Assembly (NCBI GenBank): GCA_017480445.1
Contig: JAFVAO010000032.1
Location: forward strand, 1 to 38,195
Length of the DNA stretch: 38,195 nucleotides
Direction: 5' to 3'
Source: Lachnospiraceae bacterium
GTDB taxonomy: Bacteria > Bacillota > Clostridia > Lachnospirales > Lachnospiraceae
Shown here: positions 24,428 through 33,216 of the stretch, piece after piece
Layout: each line of letters starts with the position of its first letter
Position numbering within the stretch: the stretch's first letter is position 1
Translations under genes and position numbers: made by a program
Notes under the pieces: generated by a model
The model's database searches: none
Told to the model about the DNA's origin: nothing
The model's input: only the letters and a program-made list of their open reading frames with translations

Positions 24428-24790
24428 ATGTCAGATGTGGAGCTTGGCGCTATGCAGACGCAGTTCGCGGAAATTGTGTGGGAGAATGAACCGGTTTCTT
24501 CCGGGGAATTGGTGAAAATATGTGAAAAGGAGTTGTGCTGGAAGAAACCTACAACGTATACGGTTTTGCGGAAGCTTTGCGAAAAAGGTATTTTTCAAAA
24601 TGTAGATGGAATGGTTACTTCTGTTATGTCGCGGGCAGAATTTTATTCAATGAAGGGGGAGCAGTTTGTGCAGGATAATTTTGCGGGATCACTTCCTGCA
24701 TTCATTGCGGCGTTTGCCTCGCGGAAAAAGCTGTCTGCAACAGAAGTGGATGAAATTCAGAAAATGATTGATGCGTTTCGAAAGGAATAA
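24428..24790 (+). CDS. BlaI/MecI/CopY-family repressor
   Basis: A 120-residue winged-helix repressor of the penicillinase repressor family. The DNA-binding part is MQTQFAEIVWENEPVSSGELVKICEKELCWKKPTTYTVLRKLCEKGIFQNVDGMVTSVMSRAEF (about 8-72), and the C-terminal dimerisation/cleavage part is NFAGSLPAFIAAFASRKKLSATEVDEIQKMIDAF. In BlaI and MecI the partner protease signal leads to cleavage between Asn and Phe in this C-terminal region; the matching position here reads Ala-Phe (AAFAS). The ATG at 24428 with GAGAGGAG at 24413-24420 is preferred over 24386. The two dyads in its promoter point to autoregulation, and the M56 sensor follows after 45 bp. Confidence 0.93.
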   Translation: MSDVELGAMQTQFAEIVWENEPVSSGELVKICEKELCWKKPTTYTVLRKLCEKGIFQNVDGMVTSVMSRAEFYSMKGEQFVQDNFAGSLPAFIAAFASRKKLSATEVDEIQKMIDAFRKE

Positions 24791-24835
24791 GTGCGTTATA
24801 AGGAATAAGCGCGTTATGCGGAAAAGAGGAGAATT

Positions 24836-26659
24836 ATGACACAGATTTTTGGTAGAGTTGTGGAAAATGCATGGACGGCAAGCTATTTGATTCTGGCTGT
24901 GATTTTTTTGCGGGTGATGCTCAAAAAGGCGCCGAAGTGGATATCGTGTCTTTTGTGGGGATTGGTAGCGTTCAGACTGGTGTGTCCGTTTCATCCGGAA
25001 AGTATATTCAGTTTGATTCCGCATACGAAGGGGACAACTGCAGATCAGGAGATCATTGTCCAAAAGCTGGCGTCGGGAATACAGAAGTTAAGTGAAGGCG
25101 GGGAGGCGCTGCCGGCAGATCAGCTTCTGACCGCGCCCGCGGCGGATACAACATCGATGCAGGCGTGGGGCGCGACGTTCGGCGTGTTGTGGATATTGGG
25201 AATGGCTGCCATGCTTTTCTATGCATTATGCAGCATTTGGATTATGCGGAAAAAGCTTTCTGCATCCGTCAGACTTTTTGACAATGTGTATCAATGCGAT
25301 ACGATACCGGGTGCATTTATTATGGGAGTGTTCAAACCGCAGATTTACCTGCCTGGGAAGTTGGCCCCAAGTGAACGGGAATTTGTTCTTGCACATGAGA
25401 GCGCGCATATACGCAGGGGGGATCATTTGTGGAAGCCATTTGGCTTTTTGGTCCTGACCGTATATTGGTTCCACCCGCTTTGCTGGATCGCCTATATCCT
25501 TTTGTGCAGAGACATTGAATACGCCTGTGATGAAGTGGCTACCCGCAATATGAGCAAAGAAGAAAAAGCGGATTATTGTCAGACATTGCTTGACTGTACG
25601 GTGCATCAGAGAGTGATTACGGCCTGTCCGGTTGCATTTGGCGAGGTGAATGTGAAGGCGCGGATCAAGGCGGTGCTTCATTACAAAAAACCTGTGTTTT
25701 GGGTGGTGATCACAGCGCTTGCCGCATGTGTGATTGTGGGCATTTGCTTTGCGACGGATCCGCAGGAGAAGAAAGCAGGGATGCAGGAAGCGTCGATTCA
25801 GGCAGAGCAGCATCCGGAGACCGGAGAGACCGATGCAATCAAGCGCGCAGAGCAGGAAGCGCTGGAGGCGAAAGAGGAAGAGCTCGATGCACTCGTAAAG
25901 CGTGCAGAGCAGGAAGCGCTGGAGAAGAAAAGAGAGGCAGCTGTAGTATTGACCGAAGAGAAATATCAGGAGGAGATGAATGCCCAGGCGGCAGAGGGAA
26001 TACATAAGTGGGCGACGGCGTTTAGTGAGAGAGACGGCGAGACGATCCTCGCACTGTCTTCCGCGGAAGTACAGGACAGCCTTATCAGGAGAGAGTGGCT
26101 TACGGTGGGAGAAGACTGGGCATCCTTTGGATTTTCAAGCCCTATGGTCATTTGGGATGGAGATGTGATATTCGGCGTATCTGAGACGACGGAAAACGCT
26201 GCTGAAATCCTGTATTATGCATGGACATCCGAACCGCATGTCAGTGTATGGCGGGAGACCATCTCTTACAGCCTGCAGGACGGCAAGTTTGTGGTTACCG
26301 GTGAGGAGCTCCATTATTATGATCACATTGCGATGGGGGCAGAATACGATGACGCATATGCAGCAGGGATTCAGGGAACCCGAATGGATTACACAGCAAA
26401 TGGCATGGGGCAAAGCCTCAATGAGCATGCGGTTTCGAACAGCAGCAATCTGCATTATCGGGATCTGTTGGAGCCGACGGGTGCGGCCAGACAGCTGTTA
26501 AATTTACTGGACAACCCGAACAAAGTGAAGGTAGAGATGTCAGAGGAGGATGCCTCGGACGGCGTCAATGTCCAAATTACTTTCGCGGAGGACGACGTCA
26601 CGAGGACGGTGTCCATGATTCAGCCCTGGGGAGAATCGGGGATATGGGTTCCGCAATAA
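24836..26659 (+). CDS. BlaR1-like M56 family sensor metallopeptidase
   Basis: A 607-residue membrane protein. The BlaR1/MecR1-type N-terminal part has helices at about 10-28, 35-50 and 100-125, and the zinc peptidase motif HESAH (His187, Glu188, His191) in VLAHESAHIRRGDH, followed by a helix and the DIEYACDEVA metal-ligand region. A further helix at about 285-305 ends this half. Instead of the penicillin-binding sensor domain, the extracytoplasmic part has a charged helical repeat (KRAEQEALEAKEEELDAL, then KRAEQEALEKKREA; about 338-375). A domain of about 220 residues follows without a serine beta-lactamase-type motif. It should cleave or inactivate the BlaI-type repressor in response to an unknown signal. 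AAGAGGAG at 24823-24830 is the RBS. Confidence 0.9.
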   Translation: MTQIFGRVVENAWTASYLILAVIFLRVMLKKAPKWISCLLWGLVAFRLVCPFHPESIFSLIPHTKGTTADQEIIVQKLASGIQKLSEGGEALPADQLLTAPAADTTSMQAWGATFGVLWILGMAAMLFYALCSIWIMRKKLSASVRLFDNVYQCDTIPGAFIMGVFKPQIYLPGKLAPSEREFVLAHESAHIRRGDHLWKPFGFLVLTVYWFHPLCWIAYILLCRDIEYACDEVATRNMSKEEKADYCQTLLDCTVHQRVITACPVAFGEVNVKARIKAVLHYKKPVFWVVITALAACVIVGICFATDPQEKKAGMQEASIQAEQHPETGETDAIKRAEQEALEAKEEELDALVKRAEQEALEKKREAAVVLTEEKYQEEMNAQAAEGIHKWATAFSERDGETILALSSAEVQDSLIRREWLTVGEDWASFGFSSPMVIWDGDVIFGVSETTENAAEILYYAWTSEPHVSVWRETISYSLQDGKFVVTGEELHYYDHIAMGAEYDDAYAAGIQGTRMDYTANGMGQSLNEHAVSNSSNLHYRDLLEPTGAARQLLNLLDNPNKVKVEMSEEDASDGVNVQITFAEDDVTRTVSMIQPWGESGIWVPQ

Positions 26660-26755
26660 GGGAATGAAGAAACCGATAGGTCTTGCGCTTCGATACGATT
26701 TATGGGAATATAAGTATAGTTTTCAGTATGTATTGTGTGGAAGGAATCGGGTTCG

Positions 26756-27145
26756 ATGGAAAATAAAGCGGATTTTACACAGGGAAGTATCCCGAAAAAG
26801 CTGATGGGATTTATGCTGCCGATCCTGGGGGCACTGGTGCTGCAGTCTATGTACAGCGCGGTAGACCTGATGATTGTCGGACAGTTCGGCACGACGGAGG
26901 GGATATCCGGCGTGTCCACAGGAACGGGCATCCTGCAGCTCTTTACCTTCGTGATGGTGCAGGGACTAATCCAGTCGTTTCTGATCCGGCTGCCGGTGTC
27001 GTATTTGCTGAGTATACGGGAGAATGCGTCGCTTGCGGGACTCGGTCTGGCAGCGTCTTCCGCGACGGTGATCGGGATTGTGATCTGCGTGGGCTACTAT
27101 TTATATCTGGAGAAATATTGCTATTTTTCCTCGAGTTGTATATAA
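26756..27145 (+). pseudogene. MATE-family transporter remnant with internal deletion
   Basis: A 129-codon open frame made of the two ends of a MATE efflux transporter. Residues 1-62 (ENKADFTQGSIPKKLMGFMLPILGALVLQSMYSAVDLMIVGQFGTTEGISGVSTGTGILQL) are the usual N-terminus. From about 65 on, TFVMVQGLIQSFLIRLPVSYLLS and the rest match the penultimate part of the family, about 320 residues further along. The joint lies near 26944-26955 and keeps the frame. A MATE protein needs about 450 residues and twelve helices, so this product should not transport. GGAAGGAA at 26740-26747 still provides an RBS for the ATG at 26756. Loss of function is inferred. Confidence 0.85.
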
Positions 27146-27199
27146 TAATGAGTATGCGGACAATGGGGTCTGCGGAGAGACAAAGGGGAGGAATCGCGT

Positions 27200-27850
27200 A
27201 TGGAAATGTCACAGGATTTGCGGAGTATGATCGGCAACAATGAAACGGTGCTCTGGGCGGGAAAGCCGGACATGAAATGTTTTATACTCGAAGGGATTTT
27301 CAATCCCATGCTGCCGTTTGCGTTGATCTGGTTTTGCGTTGATGCGTTTGTTGCCGGAGGGGCACTTTTTGCAAGTAGCGGTGAAGGCTTTCAGATAGCG
27401 TTTTTCCTGATTCCGTTCCTGCTGATACATATGATGCCGGTGTGGATCTATCTGGGTGGATGCCTGTTTATATTTCGAAAATACAGAAACACAGAGTATG
27501 CGATCACCGATAAGGCAATTTATACAACCGGCGGAATGTTTACCAAAAACTTTGAGATGAAACCGTTTGCGGAACTCTCACATGTGACGATCCACCGCGG
27601 TATTTTTGACCAGTGGCTGGGTGTTGGCGATGTGAATACGGTATGTGAGCATATCAGTCATAATCACAACGGGAATCGTGCCGGACATGGTATGAATCTC
27701 TGTGATCTGCGGGATTACAATAAGGTGTTCAATATGATAAAACAGCTGCAGCAGGATATTTACTCGGATGTGATGTATCCCAATGCGATGCGGCCGGAGC
27801 AGAATCCGGGATATAATACGCAGTATACGGGAGTGAACCGCTTCCGCTAA
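27200..27850 (+). CDS. Bacterial PH-domain (bPH2/YdbS-like) membrane protein
   Basis: A 216-residue protein with two membrane helices at about 30-58 and 66-92. They are followed by a bacterial pleckstrin-homology-like domain: FRKYRNTEYAITDKAIYTTGGMFTKNFEMKPFAELSHVTIHRGIFDQWLGVGDVNTV (about 93-150). The pattern NTEYAITDKAIY...L..V.I..G..D...GVGDV is characteristic of the bPH2 family. The N-terminus carries MIGNNETVLWAGKPD, also typical. The function is unknown; such proteins sit in the membrane and may serve as scaffolds. GGGGAGGA at 27184-27191 is the RBS. Confidence 0.88.
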   Translation: MEMSQDLRSMIGNNETVLWAGKPDMKCFILEGIFNPMLPFALIWFCVDAFVAGGALFASSGEGFQIAFFLIPFLLIHMMPVWIYLGGCLFIFRKYRNTEYAITDKAIYTTGGMFTKNFEMKPFAELSHVTIHRGIFDQWLGVGDVNTVCEHISHNHNGNRAGHGMNLCDLRDYNKVFNMIKQLQQDIYSDVMYPNAMRPEQNPGYNTQYTGVNRFR

Positions 27851-27868
27851 ATAGAGTGCGGTGTGATA

Positions 27869-27895
27869 CGGGAGACAGACGCGGTCTGCCTCCCG
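27869..27895 (+). promoter_or_regulatory. Stem-loop between PH gene and GTPase-NYN gene
   Basis: CGGGAG-A-CAGAC (27869-27880) pairs with GTCTG-C-CTCCCG (27884-27895) with one mismatch and a 3-nt loop. There is no T-run. It may slow transcription, stabilise the upstream message or act in the leader of the GTPase gene 50 bp downstream. Confidence 0.5.
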
Positions 27896-27944
27896 CATGC
27901 GTTATGGGTACATATGGTGTCATCTGACAGACGAAAGGATATCT

Positions 27945-30653
27945 ATGGACGAAAAGAGACTGACAATCGGTATTTTGGCACATGTGGATGCAGGAAAGAC
28001 CACGTTGGCGGAATGTATGCTGTATCAGAGCGGCCAATTGAAAAAGATGGGACGCGTGGATCATCAGGATGCGTTTCTGGATCATTTCGCGTTGGAGCGG
28101 TCGCGCGGGATTACGATTTTTTCCAAGCAGGCGAGACTGCGGTGGAAGGAGATGGAGATCACGCTGCTGGATACGCCGGGGCATGTGGATTTCTGTGCGG
28201 AGATGGAACGGACGCTGCAGGTGCTGGACTACGCGGTTCTGGTGATAAACGGCACGGATGGTGTGCAGGGGCATACAAGGACGCTGTGGAAGCTGCTCGC
28301 ATACTATGCGGTGCCGGTTTTTATTTTTGTAAATAAGATGGATCAGGAGACGGCAGGGGAGGCTGCACTGATGCGGCAGCTGAAGGAGAAACTGGATGCC
28401 GGTTGTGTCTGCTTTCACGGCGCGTATACGCGGGAAGAGCCTGCGCGGGAAGGCGATGGCGCGACCGGTGCGGACTGGCAGGAGGAGCTTGCCACCTGTA
28501 GTGAGGAACTGATGAATTGTTATCTCGATACGGGAGAAATCCCGCAGGAGCTGACAGCACAGGCGATTGCCGACAGAAAGGTGTTTCCCTGCTATTTTGG
28601 CGCGGCGCTGCACGGGAAGGGCGTGGAGGAGCTGCTGGACGGATTGGAAGCCTATGGTATGATGCAGGAGTACGGGCAGGCGTTCGGTGCGCGCGTCTAT
28701 CAGATCGCAAGAGACAATGCAGGGTGTCGGCTGACACATCTGAAGATTACGGGCGGCAGTCTGCGGGTAAAGGCGATGATTGACAATCACGCCAGCGCGG
28801 GAAGCGAGGAGGAACGGTTTGCGGAAAAGGCGGACCAGATTCGTCTGTACAACGGAACGGGGTATGTGCTTGCAGAGGAGGTGGCGGCCGGCGAGATCTG
28901 CGCGGTGACCGGACTGGAACACACCTTTGTCGGACAGGGGCTTGGCTGCGAATCGGAGAATGCGCAGGCCGTGCTGGAGCCGGTGCTGACGTATCGCGTG
29001 GAGCTGCCGGAGGGAACGGATGCGATGAAGGCGCTCGGCGTGTTTCGGGTATTGGCCGAGGAGGAGCCGCTGCTGCATGTGATCTGGCAGGAGGAGAAAA
29101 AAGAGATTCATGTGCAGGTCATGGGAGAGGTGCAGATCGAGGTGCTGCGCGCAATCCTGTGGGAACGATTTGGCCTGGAGGCCGACTTTGGCGAAGGCAG
29201 TATTGTGTATAAGGAGACGCTGACGGAACCGGTGATCGGTTACGGTCATTTTGAGCCGCTCAGGCACTATGCGGAGGTGGAACTTCTGCTGGAGCCGGGA
29301 GAGCGGGGAAGCGGGCTGCAGTTCGCCAGTCTCTGCAGTGAGGATGTGCTGGACCGCAATTGGCAGCGGCTGATTCTCACCCATCTGGAGGAGCGGGTGC
29401 ATGTGGGTGTGCTCACCGGTGCGGCGATCACGGATCTGCGGATTCTGCTAGTGGCCGGACGGGCGCACAGCAGGCACACCGAGGGCGGAGATTTCCGGCA
29501 GGCGACCTACCGCGCGGTGCGGCAGGGGATGCGCAGCGGCAGCAGTATGTTGCTGGAGCCGGTGTTTGCCTATACATTGGAGGTGCCCACGGAATGTCTG
29601 GGGCGCGCAATGTCAGATATACAGCGGCTGCACGGCAGTTTCGAACCGCCGGTGACGGAAGGGGATCACAGTGTGCTCACCGGCAAAGCGCCGGTGGCGA
29701 CGATGCGGGGATATGCGAGGGCGGTCAGCGCCTACACCCATGGCAACGGACATCTCTCCTGTGTGCCGGATGGCTATGCACCCTGCCATAACGCCGAAGA
29801 GGTGATTTCGACAGCGGCGTATGATCCGGAGGGAGATCTTGCAAATCCTACGGGTTCGGTCTTCTGTGCGCACGGCGCAGGATTTGTAGTGGAGTGGAAC
29901 CGTGTGCCGTCGTACGCGCATGTGGTGGTGCCTGCGGAGATCCGGAGACTTGTGGAGAGACAGGAAGCAGGCGGTGCGGATGCGGTATCCGGTGCAGACG
30001 GATTGGGGACTGCGCCGGGGGCGGCGCGGGTGAGTCAGACCGGTTCGGCCGGCGGAGAACGCTATGTCACGCAGGAGGAGATTGAGGCGATCTTTCGGCA
30101 GACCTACAGCAGGCGGGAAAAGGACGAGCGCTCCCGCAGAAGATATCACATCACACATCGGGACACTGGCCGGAACGATTCCCGGACCGCAGGCGGGGCG
30201 CGGCCAAGCAGCAAACAAACGCCTTCGAAAAGTTGCCTTTTGGTGGATGGATACAACATCATTTTCGCCTGGGAGGAGCTGCGCAGACTTTCGGTGGACA
30301 ATATGGACAGCGCCAGAGACCGGCTGCTGGACATCATGAGCAATTATCAGGGAACCCTGGGCGGCGAGTTGATCGTCGTGTTCGATGCGTATAAGGTGAA
30401 GGGGAATCCCGGGAGCGTGATGAAGTATCACAACATTTATGTGGTCTATACCAAAGAGGCGGAGACGGCGGATCAGTATATCGAAAAAACAGTGCACGAG
30501 ATGTCGAAAGATTACCGGATCACGGTGGCGACGTCGGATGCGCTGGAGCAGATGATTATCTGGGGGGACGGGGCGCTGCGGATGTCCGCGGGCGGACTGT
30601 ACGAGGCAGTGGAGCAGAATATGGAGATGCTGCGTAGGGACTATATGGGGTAG
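27945..30653 (+). CDS. Tet(M)/EF-G-like GTPase fused to a Rae1/YacP-type NYN nuclease domain
   Basis: A 902-residue fusion. Residues 1-700 form a ribosomal-protection-type GTPase: G1 AHVDAGKTT (12-20), G2-like RGIT, G3 DTPGH (76-80), G4 NKMD (130-133), then EF-G domains II-V with a Tet(M)-like domain IV. A Gly/Ala/Arg-rich linker (about 700-762) follows. Residues 763-902 form an NYN domain like B. subtilis YacP/Rae1: LLVDGYNIIFAWEEL with Asp768 and Asn771, VVFDAYK with Asp814, and VATSDALEQ with Asp865, the acidic set of PIN/NYN nucleases. Rae1 is a ribosome-associated mRNA endonuclease cutting in the A site. AAAGGA at 27934-27939 supports the ATG at 27945. Tetracycline resistance should not be assumed. 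The frame is continuous, with no sign of a misassembly junction. Confidence 0.9.
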   Translation: MDEKRLTIGILAHVDAGKTTLAECMLYQSGQLKKMGRVDHQDAFLDHFALERSRGITIFSKQARLRWKEMEITLLDTPGHVDFCAEMERTLQVLDYAVLVINGTDGVQGHTRTLWKLLAYYAVPVFIFVNKMDQETAGEAALMRQLKEKLDAGCVCFHGAYTREEPAREGDGATGADWQEELATCSEELMNCYLDTGEIPQELTAQAIADRKVFPCYFGAALHGKGVEELLDGLEAYGMMQEYGQAFGARVYQIARDNAGCRLTHLKITGGSLRVKAMIDNHASAGSEEERFAEKADQIRLYNGTGYVLAEEVAAGEICAVTGLEHTFVGQGLGCESENAQAVLEPVLTYRVELPEGTDAMKALGVFRVLAEEEPLLHVIWQEEKKEIHVQVMGEVQIEVLRAILWERFGLEADFGEGSIVYKETLTEPVIGYGHFEPLRHYAEVELLLEPGERGSGLQFASLCSEDVLDRNWQRLILTHLEERVHVGVLTGAAITDLRILLVAGRAHSRHTEGGDFRQATYRAVRQGMRSGSSMLLEPVFAYTLEVPTECLGRAMSDIQRLHGSFEPPVTEGDHSVLTGKAPVATMRGYARAVSAYTHGNGHLSCVPDGYAPCHNAEEVISTAAYDPEGDLANPTGSVFCAHGAGFVVEWNRVPSYAHVVVPAEIRRLVERQEAGGADAVSGADGLGTAPGAARVSQTGSAGGERYVTQEEIEAIFRQTYSRREKDERSRRRYHITHRDTGRNDSRTAGGARPSSKQTPSKSCLLVDGYNIIFAWEELRRLSVDNMDSARDRLLDIMSNYQGTLGGELIVVFDAYKVKGNPGSVMKYHNIYVVYTKEAETADQYIEKTVHEMSKDYRITVATSDALEQMIIWGDGALRMSAGGLYEAVEQNMEMLRRDYMG

Positions 30654-30686
30654 CGGAAGACGCCGGGAAGGATTTCACGGGCAGGA

Positions 30687-30715
30687 TTGCGTTCTGTTTT
30701 TATTTGTGATAAGAT
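30687..30715 (+). promoter_or_regulatory. Predicted promoter of the envelope gene block
   Basis: TTGCGT (30687-30692) and TAAGAT (30710-30715) are 17 bp apart in the short gap after the GTPase-NYN gene. It would drive the LTA-synthase-like gene at 30736 and possibly mraY and greA behind it. Confidence 0.45.
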
Positions 30716-30735
30716 ACATCGTGGAGGATTAGGTT

Positions 30736-33201
30736 GTGATGAACTCGATCAAGAGGATATTCTTGCAGGGAAAGGAATTGCATAAGGGACGGCTGGCAGC
30801 GGGAATTGTTCTCTTTGTGGGAATTTTGTTGTACTTGTTCGGGACGGATGTACTTCGGGAGGAGCGCGTCAATTATCACACCGGCGAGGGGGCACAGGTG
30901 CAGGTGCTCTCGGATCAGAATGCGGAGTGGAGACAGACGTTTGTCCCTGCCTTCAGGCAGCTGCAATCGTTGAGTCTGCTGTTGGATCTGGAGACGGTCA
31001 GCCAGACAGACGGGGAAGTACACATTGTAGTGTCGGATCAAGTGGATACGATCTTGTTTCAGAAGGCGCTTTCGTTTGCGGAGCTCGCTGACGGGCGGTT
31101 TACGGACGTAGAGGTAAATCTTTCATTGTACACCGATGAAATCTACTATATAGATCTCTTTTTTATTCCGTCCTCTGCACAGGAATATCCTGAGCTGTAT
31201 GTATGTGATAAGGCGTATTATTTGCCGGAGAATCAGAAGCTGCTGTTTTTTGATGACGGCACATCGTATGATACGGGCGATCTGCAGTTGGTGTCAAGAT
31301 ATGTATATACGGATGTGCTTCCGGTCAGGAAAGCGGTCAAGGTGCTGTTTCTTGTGCTGTTGCTGGCGGTAGGTGTAGTGTATGGACTGCCGCAGAATCG
31401 GTGGATCCGCATTGCCGCCGTTGCAGCGCTGTTTCTGGCGGGTCCTTATGTTCTGGGAAGACGCTTGGAGCTGTTAACCTATAACGAAATGTATTATCTC
31501 CCGATGGCTATGCGCTGGAATGTGGGGATTATGTATGTCATAGAGTTGTTGCTGCTTCTGCTGACCCATTCGCCCAGGTTCTCTGTCGTTTTGATGAATG
31601 TGGGTATGACGCTGCTTTATTCGGCCAATTACTTTGTCAATATTTTCAGGGGAGCGCCTTTGCGCACAGGAGATTTCACCGCGATCGGAACGGCCGTGAA
31701 AGTGGCCGGCAACTATGACTTTCAGCCGAATGATCATCTGGCGTTTGTGTGGCTGTTATGCACAATTCTGGTGGTGTTCGCAGTGCAAACGAAGCATCCG
31801 TCGTCAGACACAGGGGCAAAAGAGGATCAAACGAAGAAAAGAACGGTCAGGAAAATTGCGTTTTATCTGGCGACGGGTGTGTTGGCGATTGCACTTGGAA
31901 GGGGTGCGCTCTATCTGCTGATCGATACGGATCTGCTGAGACAAGCTGGATTTTCGGATGAAAAAGAGCTCAAAGGAATTAACAGCAACCTGATCTATGC
32001 ATTTGACGGTTATTTGATCGGAAGCTGTATTGATTACAGAAGTACAAGGATCGAGCCACCGCAGGGTTATTCGGCCGGCCGTGTCAAGGAGATCCTGCAG
32101 CCGTATGAAACGGAACAAATGCTTTCCGATGCGGAGAAGGAGCAGCTCCCGCATGTGATTCTGATTATGAACGAAAGTCTGGCTGATCTGCGGGTATACG
32201 GAGAATTGGAACTGAATCAGGAATATCTGCCCTTTCTGAATGCACTGTCAGAGAACACGATCCGAGGTTACACCAATGTGTCGGTGTTTGGAGGAGGAAC
32301 GGCTAATTCAGAGTTCGAGGTGTTGACCGGATGCAGCACGGCGCTGCTCCCGACAGGATATTATCCCTATCAGCAGGGCATCAACGCAGCCAAGAATTCC
32401 ATGGTCAGTCAGTTTGAAAAGTACGGATATACGACATGGGCGATGCACCCTGCACCCAAAACAAACTGGAGCAGAGGAAAAGTATACGGTCTTTTGGGAT
32501 TTGATCAGACACTCTGGAAACAGGATTTTGAAGGAGCGGAACGGATCCACAGCGGTGTATCGGATCAGGCGACTTACGACAAGATTATCTCGCTTTACGA
32601 GGCGCGGCAGGCGGGGGAGCGCATGTTTGTATTCGATGTTACGATACAAAATCACGGCGGATATAACCGCCATGAGGTTCCCTACGCGATACAGGCGCAG
32701 AATGTGGTAAGTCCTGCGTTGGATGAATATCTGTCTGCCGCGTACAAATCGGATCAGGCTTTTGAGAATTTGCTTGCTTATTTTGAGAAGCAGGAGGACA
32801 AAGTAGTGATCTGTATGTTTGGAGATCATCATCCGTTTGTGACAGATCTCTTGCCTGCGAATACGGCGAACGGATCGCTGACCAAGGCGGAACAATATAT
32901 GAACCGCTATAAAACGCCATTTGTGATCTGGGCGAATTACGATATTGCGGAAGCGTGCGATCTGGATATCAGTGTCAATTATCTGGGCGGTTTGGTGATG
33001 GATACGGCGGGCGTGCCTCTGTCTCCGTTTTTTGCGTTTCTGCAGGAGCAGGAAAAAGCATACCCGATTGTGACGGTCAATGGCTATGTGGATGCAGCGG
33101 GAACACTGTATAACTGGGACGGGGAGGATGTTTTTTCATCCTACAGAATGCTGCAATATAATTTTCTGTATGATGATCGCAATTTTAAATGGGCATATTA
33201 G
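30736..33201 (+). CDS. LTA synthase-like sulfatase-family membrane protein (paralogue 1)
   Basis: An 821-residue membrane enzyme of the LtaS/phosphoglycerol transferase type. There is an N-terminal helix (about 17-36), then an extracytoplasmic beta-rich insert (about 40-195), then four or five more helices (about 205-400). The sulfatase-fold catalytic domain (about 465-770) has metal ligand Glu480 in IMNESLADL, nucleophile Thr522 in GGGTANSEFEVLTG, and Asp697-His698 in MFGDHHP. LtaS proteins move glycerol-phosphate from phosphatidylglycerol to a growing chain; the exact polymer here is unknown. The insert between the first two helices is not found in classical LtaS. GGAGG at 30723-30727 lies 8 nt before the GTG at 30736; the ATG at 30739 is a close alternative start. 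Confidence 0.87.
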   Translation: MMNSIKRIFLQGKELHKGRLAAGIVLFVGILLYLFGTDVLREERVNYHTGEGAQVQVLSDQNAEWRQTFVPAFRQLQSLSLLLDLETVSQTDGEVHIVVSDQVDTILFQKALSFAELADGRFTDVEVNLSLYTDEIYYIDLFFIPSSAQEYPELYVCDKAYYLPENQKLLFFDDGTSYDTGDLQLVSRYVYTDVLPVRKAVKVLFLVLLLAVGVVYGLPQNRWIRIAAVAALFLAGPYVLGRRLELLTYNEMYYLPMAMRWNVGIMYVIELLLLLLTHSPRFSVVLMNVGMTLLYSANYFVNIFRGAPLRTGDFTAIGTAVKVAGNYDFQPNDHLAFVWLLCTILVVFAVQTKHPSSDTGAKEDQTKKRTVRKIAFYLATGVLAIALGRGALYLLIDTDLLRQAGFSDEKELKGINSNLIYAFDGYLIGSCIDYRSTRIEPPQGYSAGRVKEILQPYETEQMLSDAEKEQLPHVILIMNESLADLRVYGELELNQEYLPFLNALSENTIRGYTNVSVFGGGTANSEFEVLTGCSTALLPTGYYPYQQGINAAKNSMVSQFEKYGYTTWAMHPAPKTNWSRGKVYGLLGFDQTLWKQDFEGAERIHSGVSDQATYDKIISLYEARQAGERMFVFDVTIQNHGGYNRHEVPYAIQAQNVVSPALDEYLSAAYKSDQAFENLLAYFEKQEDKVVICMFGDHHPFVTDLLPANTANGSLTKAEQYMNRYKTPFVIWANYDIAEACDLDISVNYLGGLVMDTAGVPLSPFFAFLQEQEKAYPIVTVNGYVDAAGTLYNWDGEDVFSSYRMLQYNFLYDDRNFKWAY

Positions 33202-33216
33202 AGGAGCGGAAGAGAG

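Noticed and set aside
27729-29402. Minus-strand open frame of 557 codons
   Set aside because: It is antisense to the PH-domain and GTPase genes, with the same His/Arg/Leu-rich composition and no RBS; judged a shadow frame.
27945-30653. Calling the GTPase a tetracycline resistance gene
   Set aside because: The family resemblance is real, but the protein carries an extra nuclease domain and no mobile-element context. Resistance cannot be read from the sequence.
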